From Clostridia bacterium (GTDB lineage: Bacteria > Bacillota_A > Clostridia > Oscillospirales > CAG-272), in NCBI GenBank assembly GCA_017453335.1, contig JAFTKI010000085.1:1-30123 (forward strand): a stretch of DNA of 30,123 nucleotides. The letters run 5' to 3'. The notes beneath the pieces are model-generated. The model saw only the letters and a list, made by a program, of their open reading frames with translations. It had not been told where the DNA came from and did not search any database. Numbering within the stretch: the stretch's first letter is position 1; each line of letters opens with the position of its first letter. A program made the translations under genes and the position numbers. Shown one piece after another: positions 6,665 to 15,694 of this stretch.

Positions 6665-9094
6665 TCATTTTTCGGTCAGGCGGATGCCTGCTGTATTCGT
6701 GATTCCCGCAGGGATGTACTGTGCCGACGCATCTTCCTTCTTTTTGGTTTCGCAAGCGTGTACGGCGGACGGGATCAATGCGTTTGCCAGCACTTCGCTC
6801 GCCTTTTTGCAGGGAATGAAATGCAGATTTTCGCGTGCGAGGGAATCGATTTCCTCCAAATCGCGCAGATTATCGTGGGGGATCAGAACGGTTGTCACCT
6901 TTGCGTTGTATGCCGCCATGGTTTTTTCCTTCAATCCGCCGATGGCAAGCACGTTGCCGCGCAGACTGATCTCACCCGTCATGGCAATGTCGCGGCGAAC
7001 TGCTCTGCCTGTCAGCGCACTGACAAGAGCCGTTACCATCGTTACACCTGCGGAGGGACCGTCCTTCGGGACTGCACCTTCGGGGAAGTGGATGTGAATA
7101 TCCTTGGTTTTATAGAAATCGGCGGGAATACCGTATTCGGCGGAAATCGAACGGACGAAGCTGACGGCGATCTGTGCCGATTCCTTCATCACGTCACCAA
7201 GAGAGCCGGTGGTTTCGATCTTACCCGTACCCTCCAGCACGGCAACCTCCACCTTCAAAAGGCTTCCGCCAAGCTCGGTGTATGCAAGACCGTTGACACA
7301 GCCAACCTCGTCCTCCTCGGATACCGTTTCGGGAAGCAGCTTGCGCGCGCCGAGATAGTCCTTGATGTCGGCGGAATCGATGACGATCTGCTTTTGCTCC
7401 TCGGCAAGCAGCTTTTTGCCTGCCTTGCGGCAAAGAGTTGCGATCGTACGCTCCAGATTACGAACACCTGCCTCGCGTGTGTAGTAATCGATGATCTCGA
7501 TCAGCGCGTTTTCGGTGATCTTCAGCTTTCTGCGGTTGAGCCCGTGACGCTTGTACTGCTTGGGGATCAGATGCTCCTTGGCGATCGCCAGCTTTTCACG
7601 CTTGGTGTAGATACCAAGCTCAATGATTTCCATACGGTCCATCAAGGGGCGCGGAATATTTTCAAGCGAGTTTGCGGTTGCGATGAACATACAGTCGGAC
7701 AGATCAAAGGGAAGCTCCACGAAATGATCGCGGAAGGACTTGTTCTGTTCGCTGTCCAACACCTCCAAGAGTGCCGAGGTCGGGTCTCCGTGGCTGTCGC
7801 GTGTCAGCTTGTCGATCTCGTCCAACAGAATCAGAGGATTGCGCACCTTTGCCTGTGTCAGTGCGTTGATGATTCTGCCGGGCATTGCGCCGATGTATGT
7901 CTTTCTGTGACCGCGGATATCTGCCTCGTCACGAACACCGCCCAACGAAAGCCGCACGTATTTGCGGTTCATGGCGCGAGCGATCGACGAAGCAATCGAG
8001 GTCTTACCGACACCGGGAGGGCCGACAAGACAGAGGATCTGATTCTTCAGATCGGGGTTGAGCTGCTTTGCGGCGATGTATTCCACGATGCGTTCCTTGA
8101 CCTTTTCAAGACCGAAATGATCGGCATCCAGCACCTTTTGTACGGCATTGCAGTTGATGCGGTCCTTGGTGGTCTTATTCCAGGGAATATCCAGACAAAT
8201 GTCCAGATAATTGGCAAGCACGGTGGATTCGGCGGATCCGTACGGTGTTTTGGAAAGACGGTCGTTTTCCTTGGTCAGCTTTTCCTCCACCTCACGGGGA
8301 AGCTGTGCCTCGCGGATGCGTGCGGCGAATTCCTCCACCTCACTGCCTTCGCCAAGCTCCTCCTGGATCACCTTGATCTGCTCGCGCAGATAGTATTCGC
8401 GTTGATTGCGGTTCATGCGGGCGTTGACACGGCGGCGGATGAGGGCTTCCTCCTCCATCACGGCAACCTCTTCCTCCAGAATCTCCAGCACCGTTTCCGC
8501 ACGGCGCATCGGATCAAAGCACTCCAGCACGGCTTGCTTGTCAAGATTGCGGATCAGGATATTTGCGGCAATGAAATCCGAGAGTGTACCGGGATCGTCA
8601 AACAAACGTGCGGCGTTGATCATATCGTCGCTGTTTGCGGGCAGCAGCTCGGCGTTTCTTTCCAGCGATTTCATCAGCTCGTGAACATAAGCCTCGCCGC
8701 GAACGCCTCCCTTATCGGGCAGGATAACGGTCTTGCAGATCAGGTCGGCTTCCAGACGCTCCTCGGTCTTGCGGTAGCGCAGAACATTTGCGCGCATAAA
8801 GCCTTCGGCAATGATACGTGTTTGTCCCTCGGGCGTGCGGATCATTTGCTTGATCTTCGCCACGGTTCCCACGTGAAAATAGGGGAAGGGGTGCGACGCA
8901 TTTTCCTTTTGCGTGGTTTCATTGTAGGATGTCAAAAAAATAAACGAATTACCGCTGCTTGCCGCCTTTGCTGCCTGTGTGGCATCGTTGTTGCCAACCT
9001 CAAAGTTGACGGTCATGGCAGGGAATGCCACGGTTCCGCGCAGTGCGATCACGGGCAGGGTAATTTCTTCGGCTTTTTCAATATAAGAGGGCAT
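6665..9094 (-). CDS. lon: ATP-dependent protease Lon (LonA)
   Basis: 809 residues in LonA order: N-terminal substrate-recognition (LAN) domain (about 10-200), a coiled helical linker, an AAA+ module and a serine-lysine protease domain. The Walker A motif GPPGVGKT is at 358-365, Walker B appears as LILLDEIDK, and the catalytic Ser681 (in DGPSAGVTM) and Lys724 lie 43 residues apart, as in E. coli Lon. It degrades misfolded and regulatory proteins in the cytosol. The ATG at 9094 follows AAAGGA at a spacing of about seven; an upstream in-frame ATG overlaps the putative promoter and adds non-conserved residues. It is the first gene of the minus-strand run and is divergent from uvrB. No CtsR heptad repeat or CIRCE element was seen upstream. 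Confidence 0.97.
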   Translation of the reverse strand: MPSYIEKAEEITLPVIALRGTVAFPAMTVNFEVGNNDATQAAKAASSGNSFIFLTSYNETTQKENASHPFPYFHVGTVAKIKQMIRTPEGQTRIIAEGFMRANVLRYRKTEERLEADLICKTVILPDKGGVRGEAYVHELMKSLERNAELLPANSDDMINAARLFDDPGTLSDFIAANILIRNLDKQAVLECFDPMRRAETVLEILEEEVAVMEEEALIRRRVNARMNRNQREYYLREQIKVIQEELGEGSEVEEFAARIREAQLPREVEEKLTKENDRLSKTPYGSAESTVLANYLDICLDIPWNKTTKDRINCNAVQKVLDADHFGLEKVKERIVEYIAAKQLNPDLKNQILCLVGPPGVGKTSIASSIARAMNRKYVRLSLGGVRDEADIRGHRKTYIGAMPGRIINALTQAKVRNPLILLDEIDKLTRDSHGDPTSALLEVLDSEQNKSFRDHFVELPFDLSDCMFIATANSLENIPRPLMDRMEIIELGIYTKREKLAIAKEHLIPKQYKRHGLNRRKLKITENALIEIIDYYTREAGVRNLERTIATLCRKAGKKLLAEEQKQIVIDSADIKDYLGARKLLPETVSEEDEVGCVNGLAYTELGGSLLKVEVAVLEGTGKIETTGSLGDVMKESAQIAVSFVRSISAEYGIPADFYKTKDIHIHFPEGAVPKDGPSAGVTMVTALVSALTGRAVRRDIAMTGEISLRGNVLAIGGLKEKTMAAYNAKVTTVLIPHDNLRDLEEIDSLARENLHFIPCKKASEVLANALIPSAVHACETKKKEDASAQYIPAGITNTAGIRLTEK

Positions 9095-9137
9095 TGCATT
9101 TTCCTTTCGGGGTTTAGGGTTAAACATAATTATCATC

Positions 9138-9146
9138 ATTATAACA
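9138..9146 (-). promoter_or_regulatory. Extended -10 promoter for lon
   Basis: On the minus strand the sequence TGTTATAAT (9146 to 9138) is a perfect TATAAT preceded by the TGn extended -10 element. No convincing -35 hexamer lies 17 bases upstream, which is tolerated for extended -10 promoters. Transcription would begin near 9131, giving a leader of about 37 bases before the lon ATG. Confidence 0.55.
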
Positions 9147-9215
9147 TACTTTATTTAAAATTTCTATAGGTTTGCAAAAAAAACTTCTTAAATGCCAAGT
9201 TTTTTCAAATCAATC

Positions 9216-9244
9216 TTTACTTAGCGCGAAAGTTGTGGTATAAT
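9216..9244 (+). promoter_or_regulatory. Sigma-A promoter for uvrB
   Basis: TTTACT (9216-9221), a 17-base spacer and TATAAT (9239-9244), the -10 being preceded by TGG (extended -10). The predicted transcript start near 9251 excludes the in-frame ATG at 9243 and supports the uvrB start at 9279. No GAAC-N4-GTTC type LexA box was found around it, although uvrBA is often SOS-regulated in Gram-positives. Confidence 0.7.
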
Positions 9245-9278
9245 GAACAGTGAACGAAAATCACCCATCGGAGGTATT

Positions 9279-11303
9279 ATGGAATCAAAGCCCTTTGTCT
9301 TGAAAAGTGAATATACCCCAACGGGTGACCAGCCAAGTGCGATCGAGTCGCTCGTTGCGGGACTGGAACGCGGTGAGAAGATGCAAACGCTGTTGGGCGT
9401 TACGGGATCGGGTAAGACCTTCACAATGGCAAACGTCATTGAAAGGATCAACCGTCCGACCTTGATTCTTGAACCGAACAAAACGCTTGCGGCACAGGTA
9501 TGCTCCGAGATGCGCGAGTTTTTTCCCGATGCGGCGGTGGAGTATTTTGTTTCCTACTACGATTACTACCAGCCCGAGGCTTATATCCCGGGAAAGGATA
9601 TGTATATCGAGAAGGATGCACTGATCAACGAGGAGATCGACCGTTTGCGCCACAGCGCGACCAGTGCCTTGTTTGAACGCCGTGACGTTATCATTGTCGC
9701 CTCGGTTTCCTGCATTTATTCTTTGGGAGATCCGAGCGAATATCAGGGACTTGTGCTGGCGATCCGTCCCGGCTCTCAGATGAGCCGTGATATTTTCATT
9801 CGCAAGCTGGTGGCAAACAGCTATACTCGAAACGATCTGTCCCTGGTGCGTGATTCCTTCCGCGTCAACGGCGACACGGTGGAGATCATTCCCGCAAACA
9901 TGAACGACAGTGCTTTGCGCGTGGAGTTTTTCGGGGACGAGATCGACCGTATTTCCGAGGTCAATATCGTAACGGGTGAGCTGAAACGCCTTTTGAATTA
10001 CGCCGCGATCTATCCCGCAACGCACTATGCGGTGTCGGATGAAAAAAGGGAAGCCGCACTTGCCGAGATCGAGCGTGAGATGTACGAGCGCTCTGCCGAG
10101 TTTGAACGAGAGGGCAAGCTGATCGAATCCCAACGTATCCGTGAGCGCGTCAGATACGATCTGGAAATGCTGCGTGAGATCGGCTTTTGCTCGGGCGTGG
10201 AGAATTATTCGCGCGTATTGGCGGGCAGACCCGCAGGATCTACGCCCTTCACGCTTCTGGATTATTTCCCCGAGGATTACGTGATGTTTATTGACGAATC
10301 GCACGTCACGGTACCGCAGGTGCGCGGTATGAGCGGAGGAGACACTGCAAGAAAGAAAAATCTGGTGGACTACGGCTTCCGCTTGCCGTCCGCTTATGAT
10401 AACCGTCCTCTGTTTTTTGAAGAATTTGAGCAAAGCATCCACCAGGCGGTTTTTGTCAGTGCAACGCCGGGGGATTACGAAAACGAGCATTCCACGGGCG
10501 TGGTCGAGCAGATCATCCGTCCCACGGGACTTCTGGATCCCGAGATCGAGGTTCGCCCGATCGAGGGACAGGTGGATGATCTGATGGGCGAGATCCGTAT
10601 GCGTGCCGCCAAAAACGAGCGTGTTTTGGTGACTACGCTGACCAAGAAAATGGCAGAGGATCTGACCGAATATTTTGAAAACAACGATATCCGTGTGCGC
10701 TATATCCACTTTAACGTTGAGACCATCGAGCGCATGGAGATCATCCGCGATCTGCGAATGGGTGTTTTTGACGTGCTGGTGGGCATCAACCTGCTCCGCG
10801 AGGGCTTGGATATCCCCGAGGTGTCGCTGGTGGCGATTCTGGATGCCGATAAGGAGGGCTTTCTCCGTGCAACGCGCTCGCTGATCCAGACCGTTGGACG
10901 AGCTGCCCGAAATGCAGGAGGAAAGGTCATCATGTACGCCGATTCGGTGACCGCTTCCATGAAAGCCGCTATCGACGAGACCAATCGCCGCCGCGCGATC
11001 CAGGATGCTTATAACCAAGCAAACGGCATCATTCCCAAGACCGTTGTCAAGGGCATCCGTGACATCATTGAAGTGGGAACCACCGAGGAAAAAGACGGAA
11101 AACGCCGCGGAAAAGCAACAACGGAGCGCAAATTGAGCAAGTCTGAGCGCGAAAAGCTGATTGCCGAGCTGACGACCGAAATGAAGCGTGCCGCACAAAA
11201 GCTGGAATTCGAGCAGGCAGCATTCCTGCGGGACGAGATCAGCCGACTCAGGGGAGATGGTGGCTCCGATACAAGCTCCAAGCGCAGATCCCCACGCAGA
11301 TGA
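9279..11303 (+). CDS. uvrB: UvrABC excinuclease subunit B
   Basis: 674 residues, the normal UvrB length. UvrB is the damage-verifying helicase-like subunit loaded by UvrA, which then recruits UvrC. Visible motifs are Walker A GVTGSGKT, the beta-hairpin motif [11 protein letters not shown] that inserts between strands, Walker B/DE as [12 protein letters not shown], motif SATPGDYE, motifs V-VI in [14 protein letters not shown] and QTVGRAARN, and a C-terminal UVR helix pair (about 632-667) that binds UvrC. ATG 9279 follows CGGAGG by four bases and lies downstream of the predicted transcription start. The C-terminus ends in a short Arg/Ser-rich tail. uvrA follows 74 bases later; uvrC is not in the window. 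Confidence 0.97.
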   Translation: MESKPFVLKSEYTPTGDQPSAIESLVAGLERGEKMQTLLGVTGSGKTFTMANVIERINRPTLILEPNKTLAAQVCSEMREFFPDAAVEYFVSYYDYYQPEAYIPGKDMYIEKDALINEEIDRLRHSATSALFERRDVIIVASVSCIYSLGDPSEYQGLVLAIRPGSQMSRDIFIRKLVANSYTRNDLSLVRDSFRVNGDTVEIIPANMNDSALRVEFFGDEIDRISEVNIVTGELKRLLNYAAIYPATHYAVSDEKREAALAEIEREMYERSAEFEREGKLIESQRIRERVRYDLEMLREIGFCSGVENYSRVLAGRPAGSTPFTLLDYFPEDYVMFIDESHVTVPQVRGMSGGDTARKKNLVDYGFRLPSAYDNRPLFFEEFEQSIHQAVFVSATPGDYENEHSTGVVEQIIRPTGLLDPEIEVRPIEGQVDDLMGEIRMRAAKNERVLVTTLTKKMAEDLTEYFENNDIRVRYIHFNVETIERMEIIRDLRMGVFDVLVGINLLREGLDIPEVSLVAILDADKEGFLRATRSLIQTVGRAARNAGGKVIMYADSVTASMKAAIDETNRRRAIQDAYNQANGIIPKTVVKGIRDIIEVGTTEEKDGKRRGKATTERKLSKSEREKLIAELTTEMKRAAQKLEFEQAAFLRDEISRLRGDGGSDTSSKRRSPRR

Positions 11304-11377
11304 TTTATCAGCACAGGAAACCTGAGTTTTACTTTTATCGTATCCAAGATTGATTTTTGCAGAACAGGAGTTCTTTT

Positions 11378-12766
11378 ATGCCAAACCAAATTTCCATCCG
11401 CGGTGTGCGGGTGCATAACCTGAAAAATATTGATGTTAACATTCCGCGCGACAAGCTCGTTATTCTGACTGGACTCTCGGGCTCGGGTAAATCGTCGCTG
11501 GCGTTTGATACCGTATACGCCGAGGGACACCGACGCTTTGTAGAGTCGCTTTCGTCGTATGCGCGTATGTTTTTGGGACAGCTGGACAAGCCCGATATCG
11601 ATTCGATCGAGGGGCTTTCTCCCGCGATCTCCATCGACCAGAAGACCACCTCGAAAAATCCGCGTTCGACCGTAGGTACCGTGACCGAGATCTACGACTA
11701 TCTGCGTCTGATGTATGCGCGGATCGGTGTCCCGCACTGTCCCATTTGCGGAAAAGAGATCCGTCAGCAAACGGTTGACCAGATCATCGACCGCATTATG
11801 GCGTTCCCCGAGGGAGAACGCTTTATGGTGCTGGCTCCTGTTGTCCGTGCGCAAAAGGGTATGCACGAAAAGGTCTTTTCCGATGCCAAGAAGAGCGGCT
11901 ATGTGCGTGTTCGCGTGGACGGAAACATGTATGATCTGTCCGAGGAGATCAAGCTGGACAAAAACAAAAAGCACAGCATCGAGATCGTGGTTGACCGTCT
12001 TGTGATGCGAGAGGGCATCGAGGGCCGTCTTTCCGATTCGGTGGAAAATGCACTCAGTGCAGCCGACGGACATCTGTTGATCTGCACCGTTCCGCGCGAG
12101 GGCGAGGGGGAGGAATATGAGTTCTCCCAGAACTATGCCTGCGAGGAACATAACATCTCGTTTGGCGAGCTGGAGCCCCGTATGTTTTCCTTTAACAACC
12201 CTGCCGGAGCCTGTGCGCACTGTGCGGGCATCGGGGATTTGCGCCGTATCGCTCCCGACCGACTGATCCCCAACCGACTTTTGGCACTCAATCAAGGAGC
12301 GATCAATGTCAACGGCTTCAAAACGCTGGAGGAGGAGAGCTGGAACGGCCCCTTGTTTGCGGCGGTAGGGGAGCGATTCGGATTTGATCTGAGCACCCCC
12401 GTCTCGGAATTTACCGAGGATCAGTACAATATGCTCCTGTACGGAACAGGCAATGAGATCTACGATATCCACCGTTGGTACGCCAAGGAAGAGCATCATC
12501 AGAAAGTCAGATTCGAGGGACTTGTAAAGATGATCGAGAACCGTATGCAGATGATGGGGAACGATTATTACGATCAGTTTGTGGAGGAAGCCCCTTGTCC
12601 CGAATGCAACGGAAAACGGTTGGCACCGGGCCCCTTGGCGGTTACCGTTGGCGGCTTGAATATCCACGATTTCTGTGCACTTTCCGTAGAAAATGCCTTA
12701 AAATTCATCAATTCCTTGTCTTTGACCGAGACCGAGCAGACCATTGCCGCCGAGATCTTAAAGTAG
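11378..12766 (+). CDS. uvrA: UvrA, N-terminal half (reading frame ended by an in-frame TAG)
   Basis: 462 codons, from an ATG with AGGAG seven bases upstream to a TAG at 12764-12766. It encodes the first ATPase Walker A ([12 protein letters not shown]), the UvrB-binding and insertion domains and the first zinc-finger cysteines ([14 protein letters not shown] and CPECNGK). The ABC signature and Walker B of this first nucleotide-binding domain lie beyond the stop, in the same frame from 12767 on. Homologues read Leu-Lys-Glu-Ile or Leu-Arg-Glu-Ile here and this sequence reads Leu-Lys-stop-Ile, so one base change (GAG to TAG) explains it. The whole locus 11378-14212 would encode 944 residues. As it stands this half cannot form a complete ATPase site. 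Confidence 0.9.
   Translation: MPNQISIRGVRVHNLKNIDVNIPRDKLVILTGLSGSGKSSLAFDTVYAEGHRRFVESLSSYARMFLGQLDKPDIDSIEGLSPAISIDQKTTSKNPRSTVGTVTEIYDYLRLMYARIGVPHCPICGKEIRQQTVDQIIDRIMAFPEGERFMVLAPVVRAQKGMHEKVFSDAKKSGYVRVRVDGNMYDLSEEIKLDKNKKHSIEIVVDRLVMREGIEGRLSDSVENALSAADGHLLICTVPREGEGEEYEFSQNYACEEHNISFGELEPRMFSFNNPAGACAHCAGIGDLRRIAPDRLIPNRLLALNQGAINVNGFKTLEEESWNGPLFAAVGERFGFDLSTPVSEFTEDQYNMLLYGTGNEIYDIHRWYAKEEHHQKVRFEGLVKMIENRMQMMGNDYYDQFVEEAPCPECNGKRLAPGPLAVTVGGLNIHDFCALSVENALKFINSLSLTETEQTIAAEILK
12764..12766 (+). other. In-frame amber (TAG) codon inside uvrA
   Basis: Codon 463 of the 944-codon uvrA frame is TAG, followed in frame by conserved UvrA sequence (IRARLSFLV, then the LTLSR and LSGGEAQR region). 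No frameshift is needed: 12797 minus 11378 is a multiple of three. UvrA of E. coli and B. subtilis have Glu at this point. None of the other 26 complete genes in the window ends in TAG, nor does uvrA itself at its true end (TGA). A point mutation, an assembly or sequencing error, or rare amber recoding are all possible. Confidence 0.9.
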
Positions 12767-12796
12767 ATCCGCGCACGCCTGAGCTTCCTTGTTAGC

Positions 12797-14212
12797 GTGG
12801 GCTTGAATTATCTCACGCTGTCCCGTAAGGCGGGAACGCTTTCGGGCGGTGAGGCACAACGCATCCGTCTTGCCACGCAGATCGGCTCCTCTTTGGTTGG
12901 CGTGCTGTATATTCTGGACGAGCCGAGCATCGGCTTGCATCAGCGTGACAACTCCAAGCTGATCGGAACGCTCAAACGCCTGCGCGATCTCGGAAACACC
13001 GTGATCGTAGTCGAGCATGACGAGGAAACGATGGAAAATGCCGATTATATCATCGACATCGGCCCCGGCGCGGGCATCCACGGAGGACAGGTGGTTGCCG
13101 CAGGTACGCCTGCCGAGATCATGGCGCATCCCGATTCGATCACGGGTGCGTATCTTTCGGGCAGAAGCCGTATCGCCGTTCCAAACACAAGACGTGGCGG
13201 AAACGGTCAGCTCTTGCGTGTTTTTGGCGCACGTCACAACAATTTGAAGAATCTGAATATCGACATTCCGCTTGGCAGCTTCGTGTGCGTAACGGGTGTT
13301 TCGGGATCGGGAAAATCCTCGCTGGTCAACGGCATTTTGTATCCCGTTCTCGCGGATAAATTGAACCGTGCCATTACCTTTGCGGGAAAGCACGACAGGA
13401 TCGAGGGGATCGAGCATCTGGATAAGGTCATCAACATCGATCAAAGCCCCATCGGACGGACTCCGCGCTCCAATCCCGCAACCTATACGGGACTTTTCTC
13501 GGATATCCGCGATCTGTTCGCGCAAACCAAGGATGCAAAAGCCAAGGGGTTCAAGCCGGGACGCTTTTCCTTTAACGTCAAGGGAGGTCGGTGTGAAGCC
13601 TGCGAGGGCGACGGCGTGAAGTGTATCGAAATGCACTTTTTGCCCGACGTTTACGTGACCTGTGACGTTTGTAAGGGAAAACGCTACAACCGCGACACGC
13701 TGGATGTTCACTATAAGGGCAAGAATATTTTTGAGGTTCTGGATATGACGGTGGAGGAGGGGCTTTCCTTCTTTGACGGTCTGCCTGCCATTCAAAGAAA
13801 GCTTCAAACGCTTTACGACGTGGGCCTTGGGTATGTGAAGATCGGACAGTCGTCCACCACGCTTTCGGGCGGTGAGGCACAGCGCGTGAAGCTGGCAACC
13901 GAGCTTGCGCGCCGCGCTACGGGACGCACGATCTATATCCTTGACGAGCCGACCACAGGACTTCACAGTGCCGATGTTGCAAAGCTTTTGGAGGTATTGC
14001 AACGCCTGTGTGACACGGGAAATACTGTGCTTGTGATCGAGCATAACCTTGACGTGATCAAGTGTGCTGACTGGCTGATCGATCTTGGTCCCGAGGGCGG
14101 TGACGGCGGCGGAACGCTGGTGGCGGCGGGAACCCCCGAGCAGCTTGCCACGGTTTCGGAATCCTATACGGGACAGTATCTTCGTCGGTGGCTGGAGAAG
14201 GATAAGTCCTGA
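12797..14212 (+). CDS. uvrA: UvrA, C-terminal half (downstream of the in-frame TAG)
   Basis: Conserved UvrA sequence resumes directly after the TAG (from 12767); the first usable start is GTG at 12797, giving 471 residues. It carries the first-domain signature LSGGEAQR and Walker [10 protein letters not shown], then the complete second ATPase: Walker [12 protein letters not shown], the C-terminal zinc finger (CEACEGDG paired with CDVCKGKR, implicated in DNA damage recognition), signature [15 protein letters not shown] and Walker [12 protein letters not shown]. No Shine-Dalgarno sequence precedes 12797, so efficient re-initiation is doubtful. Conservation through to the natural TGA argues that any inactivation is very recent, or that the TAG is read through or is an artefact. 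Confidence 0.88.
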   Translation: MGLNYLTLSRKAGTLSGGEAQRIRLATQIGSSLVGVLYILDEPSIGLHQRDNSKLIGTLKRLRDLGNTVIVVEHDEETMENADYIIDIGPGAGIHGGQVVAAGTPAEIMAHPDSITGAYLSGRSRIAVPNTRRGGNGQLLRVFGARHNNLKNLNIDIPLGSFVCVTGVSGSGKSSLVNGILYPVLADKLNRAITFAGKHDRIEGIEHLDKVINIDQSPIGRTPRSNPATYTGLFSDIRDLFAQTKDAKAKGFKPGRFSFNVKGGRCEACEGDGVKCIEMHFLPDVYVTCDVCKGKRYNRDTLDVHYKGKNIFEVLDMTVEEGLSFFDGLPAIQRKLQTLYDVGLGYVKIGQSSTTLSGGEAQRVKLATELARRATGRTIYILDEPTTGLHSADVAKLLEVLQRLCDTGNTVLVIEHNLDVIKCADWLIDLGPEGGDGGGTLVAAGTPEQLATVSESYTGQYLRRWLEKDKS

Positions 14213-14322
14213 GCAAATAGAAAAGGGGCTGATTCATTCAGCGCAGAACAAAAGCCACGGAGTAGGAAGAAGAAAAACAACTAAAAAACAACTGATTTTT
14301 AAAATTTTTTCTTAGAATGTTG

Positions 14323-14351
14323 AAATCCGCCGACAAAAAATCGGCGGATTT
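14323..14351 (+). terminator. Probable terminator after uvrA
   Basis: A perfect 11-bp stem (AAATCCGCCGA at 14323-14333 with TCGGCGGATTT at 14341-14351) and a seven-base CAAAAAA loop. The following U-tract is imperfect (TTTCCTCGTTTT), so termination may be partial. It lies about 110 bases after the uvrA stop. The bases between (14213-14322) hold a small GCTGA/TCAGC dyad and A-rich sequence, with no gene seen. Confidence 0.6.
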
Positions 14352-14380
14352 CCTCGTTTTATGTGGCTTTTTAGCCGCGC

Positions 14381-14422
14381 TTTGCCTCTCTGCCGTACCT
14401 TTGTACGGCGACGAGCGGCAAA
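14381..14422. repeat. Imperfect inverted repeat, possible REP-like element
   Basis: The core is a perfect 7-bp stem, GCCGTAC (14392-14398) with GTACGGC (14403-14409), around a CTTT loop. An outer stem pairs TTTGCC (14381-14386) with GGCAAA (14417-14422). A GGCT-TTTT-AGCC hairpin (about 14365-14376) and a 14-base palindrome of five T, GCGC and five A (14456-14469) lie close by. The cluster sits between a terminator and the pheA promoter and does not look protein-coding. It may be a dispersed repeat or a regulator-binding region; only one copy is visible in this window. Confidence 0.4.
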
Positions 14423-14502
14423 TCACGTCTTCTGCATCTAAATGACTCTGCCCCTTTTTTGCGCAAAAAGCGTTTCTGCGGATATTTTTTTCGAGCTACC
14501 GC

Positions 14503-14531
14503 TTGACTTTTTGTATATAATGTTTTATAAT
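14503..14531 (+). promoter_or_regulatory. Sigma-A promoter of the aromatic amino-acid operon
   Basis: TTGACT (14503-14508), exactly 17 bases, then TATAAT (14526-14531), a near-consensus housekeeping promoter. Additional TATAAT hexamers at 14516 and 14531 are at poorer spacing. Transcription would begin around 14538, about 60 bases before the pheA ATG, too short a leader for a T-box. It is the only strong promoter seen before the 15-gene plus-strand run that follows. Confidence 0.8.
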
Positions 14532-14552
14532 ATAATCTATATTGATTTTTAT

Positions 14553-14568
14553 GCGCGCTCGTGCGCGT
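14553..14568 (+). promoter_or_regulatory. Short GC hairpin in the pheA leader
   Basis: CGCGC (14554-14558) pairs with GCGCG (14563-14567) around a TCGT loop in the predicted 5' untranslated leader, 30 bases before the pheA start. It has no U-run and leaves the AAAGAGGA ribosome binding site (14583-14590) free. It may simply stabilise the transcript's 5' end; an attenuation role is not supported. Confidence 0.35.
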
Positions 14569-14597
14569 GTACGATACCGAAAAAAGAGGAAACGAAC

Positions 14598-15683
14598 ATG
14601 AGTTTATTGGATGAAGCAAGACAGATCATTAACGAGGTGGATGACAAAATGGCGCGGCTGTTTGTGCGCCGCATGGAGGCGGTGGCAATGGTTGCCGAGC
14701 ATAAAAAAATGCACGGACTTCCGGTGCTGGACGAGGCACGGGAGGAACAGGTGATCCGCAACGGAGCATCCCGCGTGGAGGACGATGAGCTTCGCGCTTA
14801 TTACGTTAATTTTATCCGCAACAATATGGCACTGTCGCGCGGATATCAGCATCGCTTGCTACAGGGAATGAAGGTTGCCTATTCTGGTACCGAGGGCGCT
14901 TATGCACATATCGCTACGGGAAAGCTGTTTCCCACGGCAGAGCGTGTGGCGTTCGGGAATTTTACGGATGCTTACCGTGCGGTTGAGGCGGGCGAATGTG
15001 ACGCGGTGGTTTTACCGATCGAAAACAGCTCAAACGGAGAGGTCGGACAGGTGACCGACCTAATGTTCTCGGGAAATCTTTATATCAACGCCGTTTACGA
15101 TCTGGCGATCTCACACGACCTTCTGGTGCTTCCGGGAACTGCCAAAAAAGAGATCAAGACCGTGATCAGCCATCCGCAGGCATTGGGACAGTGCGGGGAA
15201 TACATTCGCACGAACGGCTGGCAACAGCAGGAGTATCTCAACACGGCACTGGCGGCAAAGCTGGTGAGCGAAACGGGGGATGCTTCGATCGCCGCCATCG
15301 CCAGCGAGGAGGCTGCGGAGGTATTCGGGCTTGAGGTTCTGGAGCGCAATGTCAACGCCAGCCGAACCAATACAACGCGCTTTGCGGTCTTTTCCCGTTC
15401 CGAGAATCTGCGCGCGGGTGTTCGTATGGGTGAACATTTTATTCTGGTGTTCACCGTAAAGAATGAGGCAGGCGCGCTTGCAAAAGCGATCGATATCATC
15501 GGTCAGTACGGCTTTAACATGGGAAATCTGCGCAGCCGTCCGATGAAGGAGCTTTTGTGGCAGTATTATTTCTACATCGAGGCAGAGGGAAGCATCCATT
15601 CCGAAAAGGGACAGGCAATGCTGAAGGAGCTTGGCGCATACTGTGACCGATTGAAGGTTGTTGGCAGTTACGTGCTTGCATGA
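14598..15683 (+). CDS. pheA: Bifunctional chorismate mutase / prephenate dehydratase (P-protein)
   Basis: 361 residues in three parts. An AroQ-type chorismate mutase (about 1-88; LLDEARQIINEVDDKMARLFVRRMEAV) turns chorismate into prephenate. A prephenate dehydratase (about 92-275; starting VAYSGTEGAYAH, with NTTRFAVF near its end) makes phenylpyruvate, the phenylalanine precursor. A C-terminal ACT domain (about 287-361) normally binds phenylalanine for feedback. In the ACT motif this protein has RSRP where E. coli PheA has ESRP, so feedback may differ (inference). ATG 14598 follows AAAGAGGA by seven bases. It is the first gene of the aromatic operon. Confidence 0.95.
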   Translation: MSLLDEARQIINEVDDKMARLFVRRMEAVAMVAEHKKMHGLPVLDEAREEQVIRNGASRVEDDELRAYYVNFIRNNMALSRGYQHRLLQGMKVAYSGTEGAYAHIATGKLFPTAERVAFGNFTDAYRAVEAGECDAVVLPIENSSNGEVGQVTDLMFSGNLYINAVYDLAISHDLLVLPGTAKKEIKTVISHPQALGQCGEYIRTNGWQQQEYLNTALAAKLVSETGDASIAAIASEEAAEVFGLEVLERNVNASRTNTTRFAVFSRSENLRAGVRMGEHFILVFTVKNEAGALAKAIDIIGQYGFNMGNLRSRPMKELLWQYYFYIEAEGSIHSEKGQAMLKELGAYCDRLKVVGSYVLA

Positions 15684-15694
15684 GGAGAGAAGCT

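Noticed and set aside
6026..9169. A 1047-codon open frame on the plus strand
   Set aside because: It is exactly antisense to engB and lon, whose motifs (Walker A, Ser681/Lys724, EngB P-loop) are unmistakable. The frame is open because of codon bias; it has no convincing start signal and its translation is Cys/His-rich with no family resemblance.
9140..9278. LexA/SOS box upstream of uvrB
   Set aside because: Inspected for GAAC-N4-GTTC type sites; only non-palindromic GAAC fragments are present.
9285..11198. A 637-codon open frame on the minus strand opposite uvrB
   Set aside because: uvrB on the plus strand has all family motifs, a promoter and a ribosome binding site; the antisense frame has none.
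12764..12800. A frameshift or programmed slippage explaining the uvrA break
   Set aside because: The two halves are in the same frame and the conserved sequence is continuous across the TAG, so a substitution, not a frameshift, is the simplest reading. No slippery heptamer was seen.
11009..14044. Two long minus-strand frames (552 and 428 codons) opposite uvrA
   Set aside because: Shadow frames of the conserved UvrA sequence. They were considered in case uvrA was a pseudogene replaced by an antisense gene, but there is no recognisable domain or start signal.
14538..14597. T-box or attenuator before pheA
   Set aside because: The predicted leader is about 60 bases, too short for a T-box, and shows only a small GC hairpin with no antiterminator or U-run.
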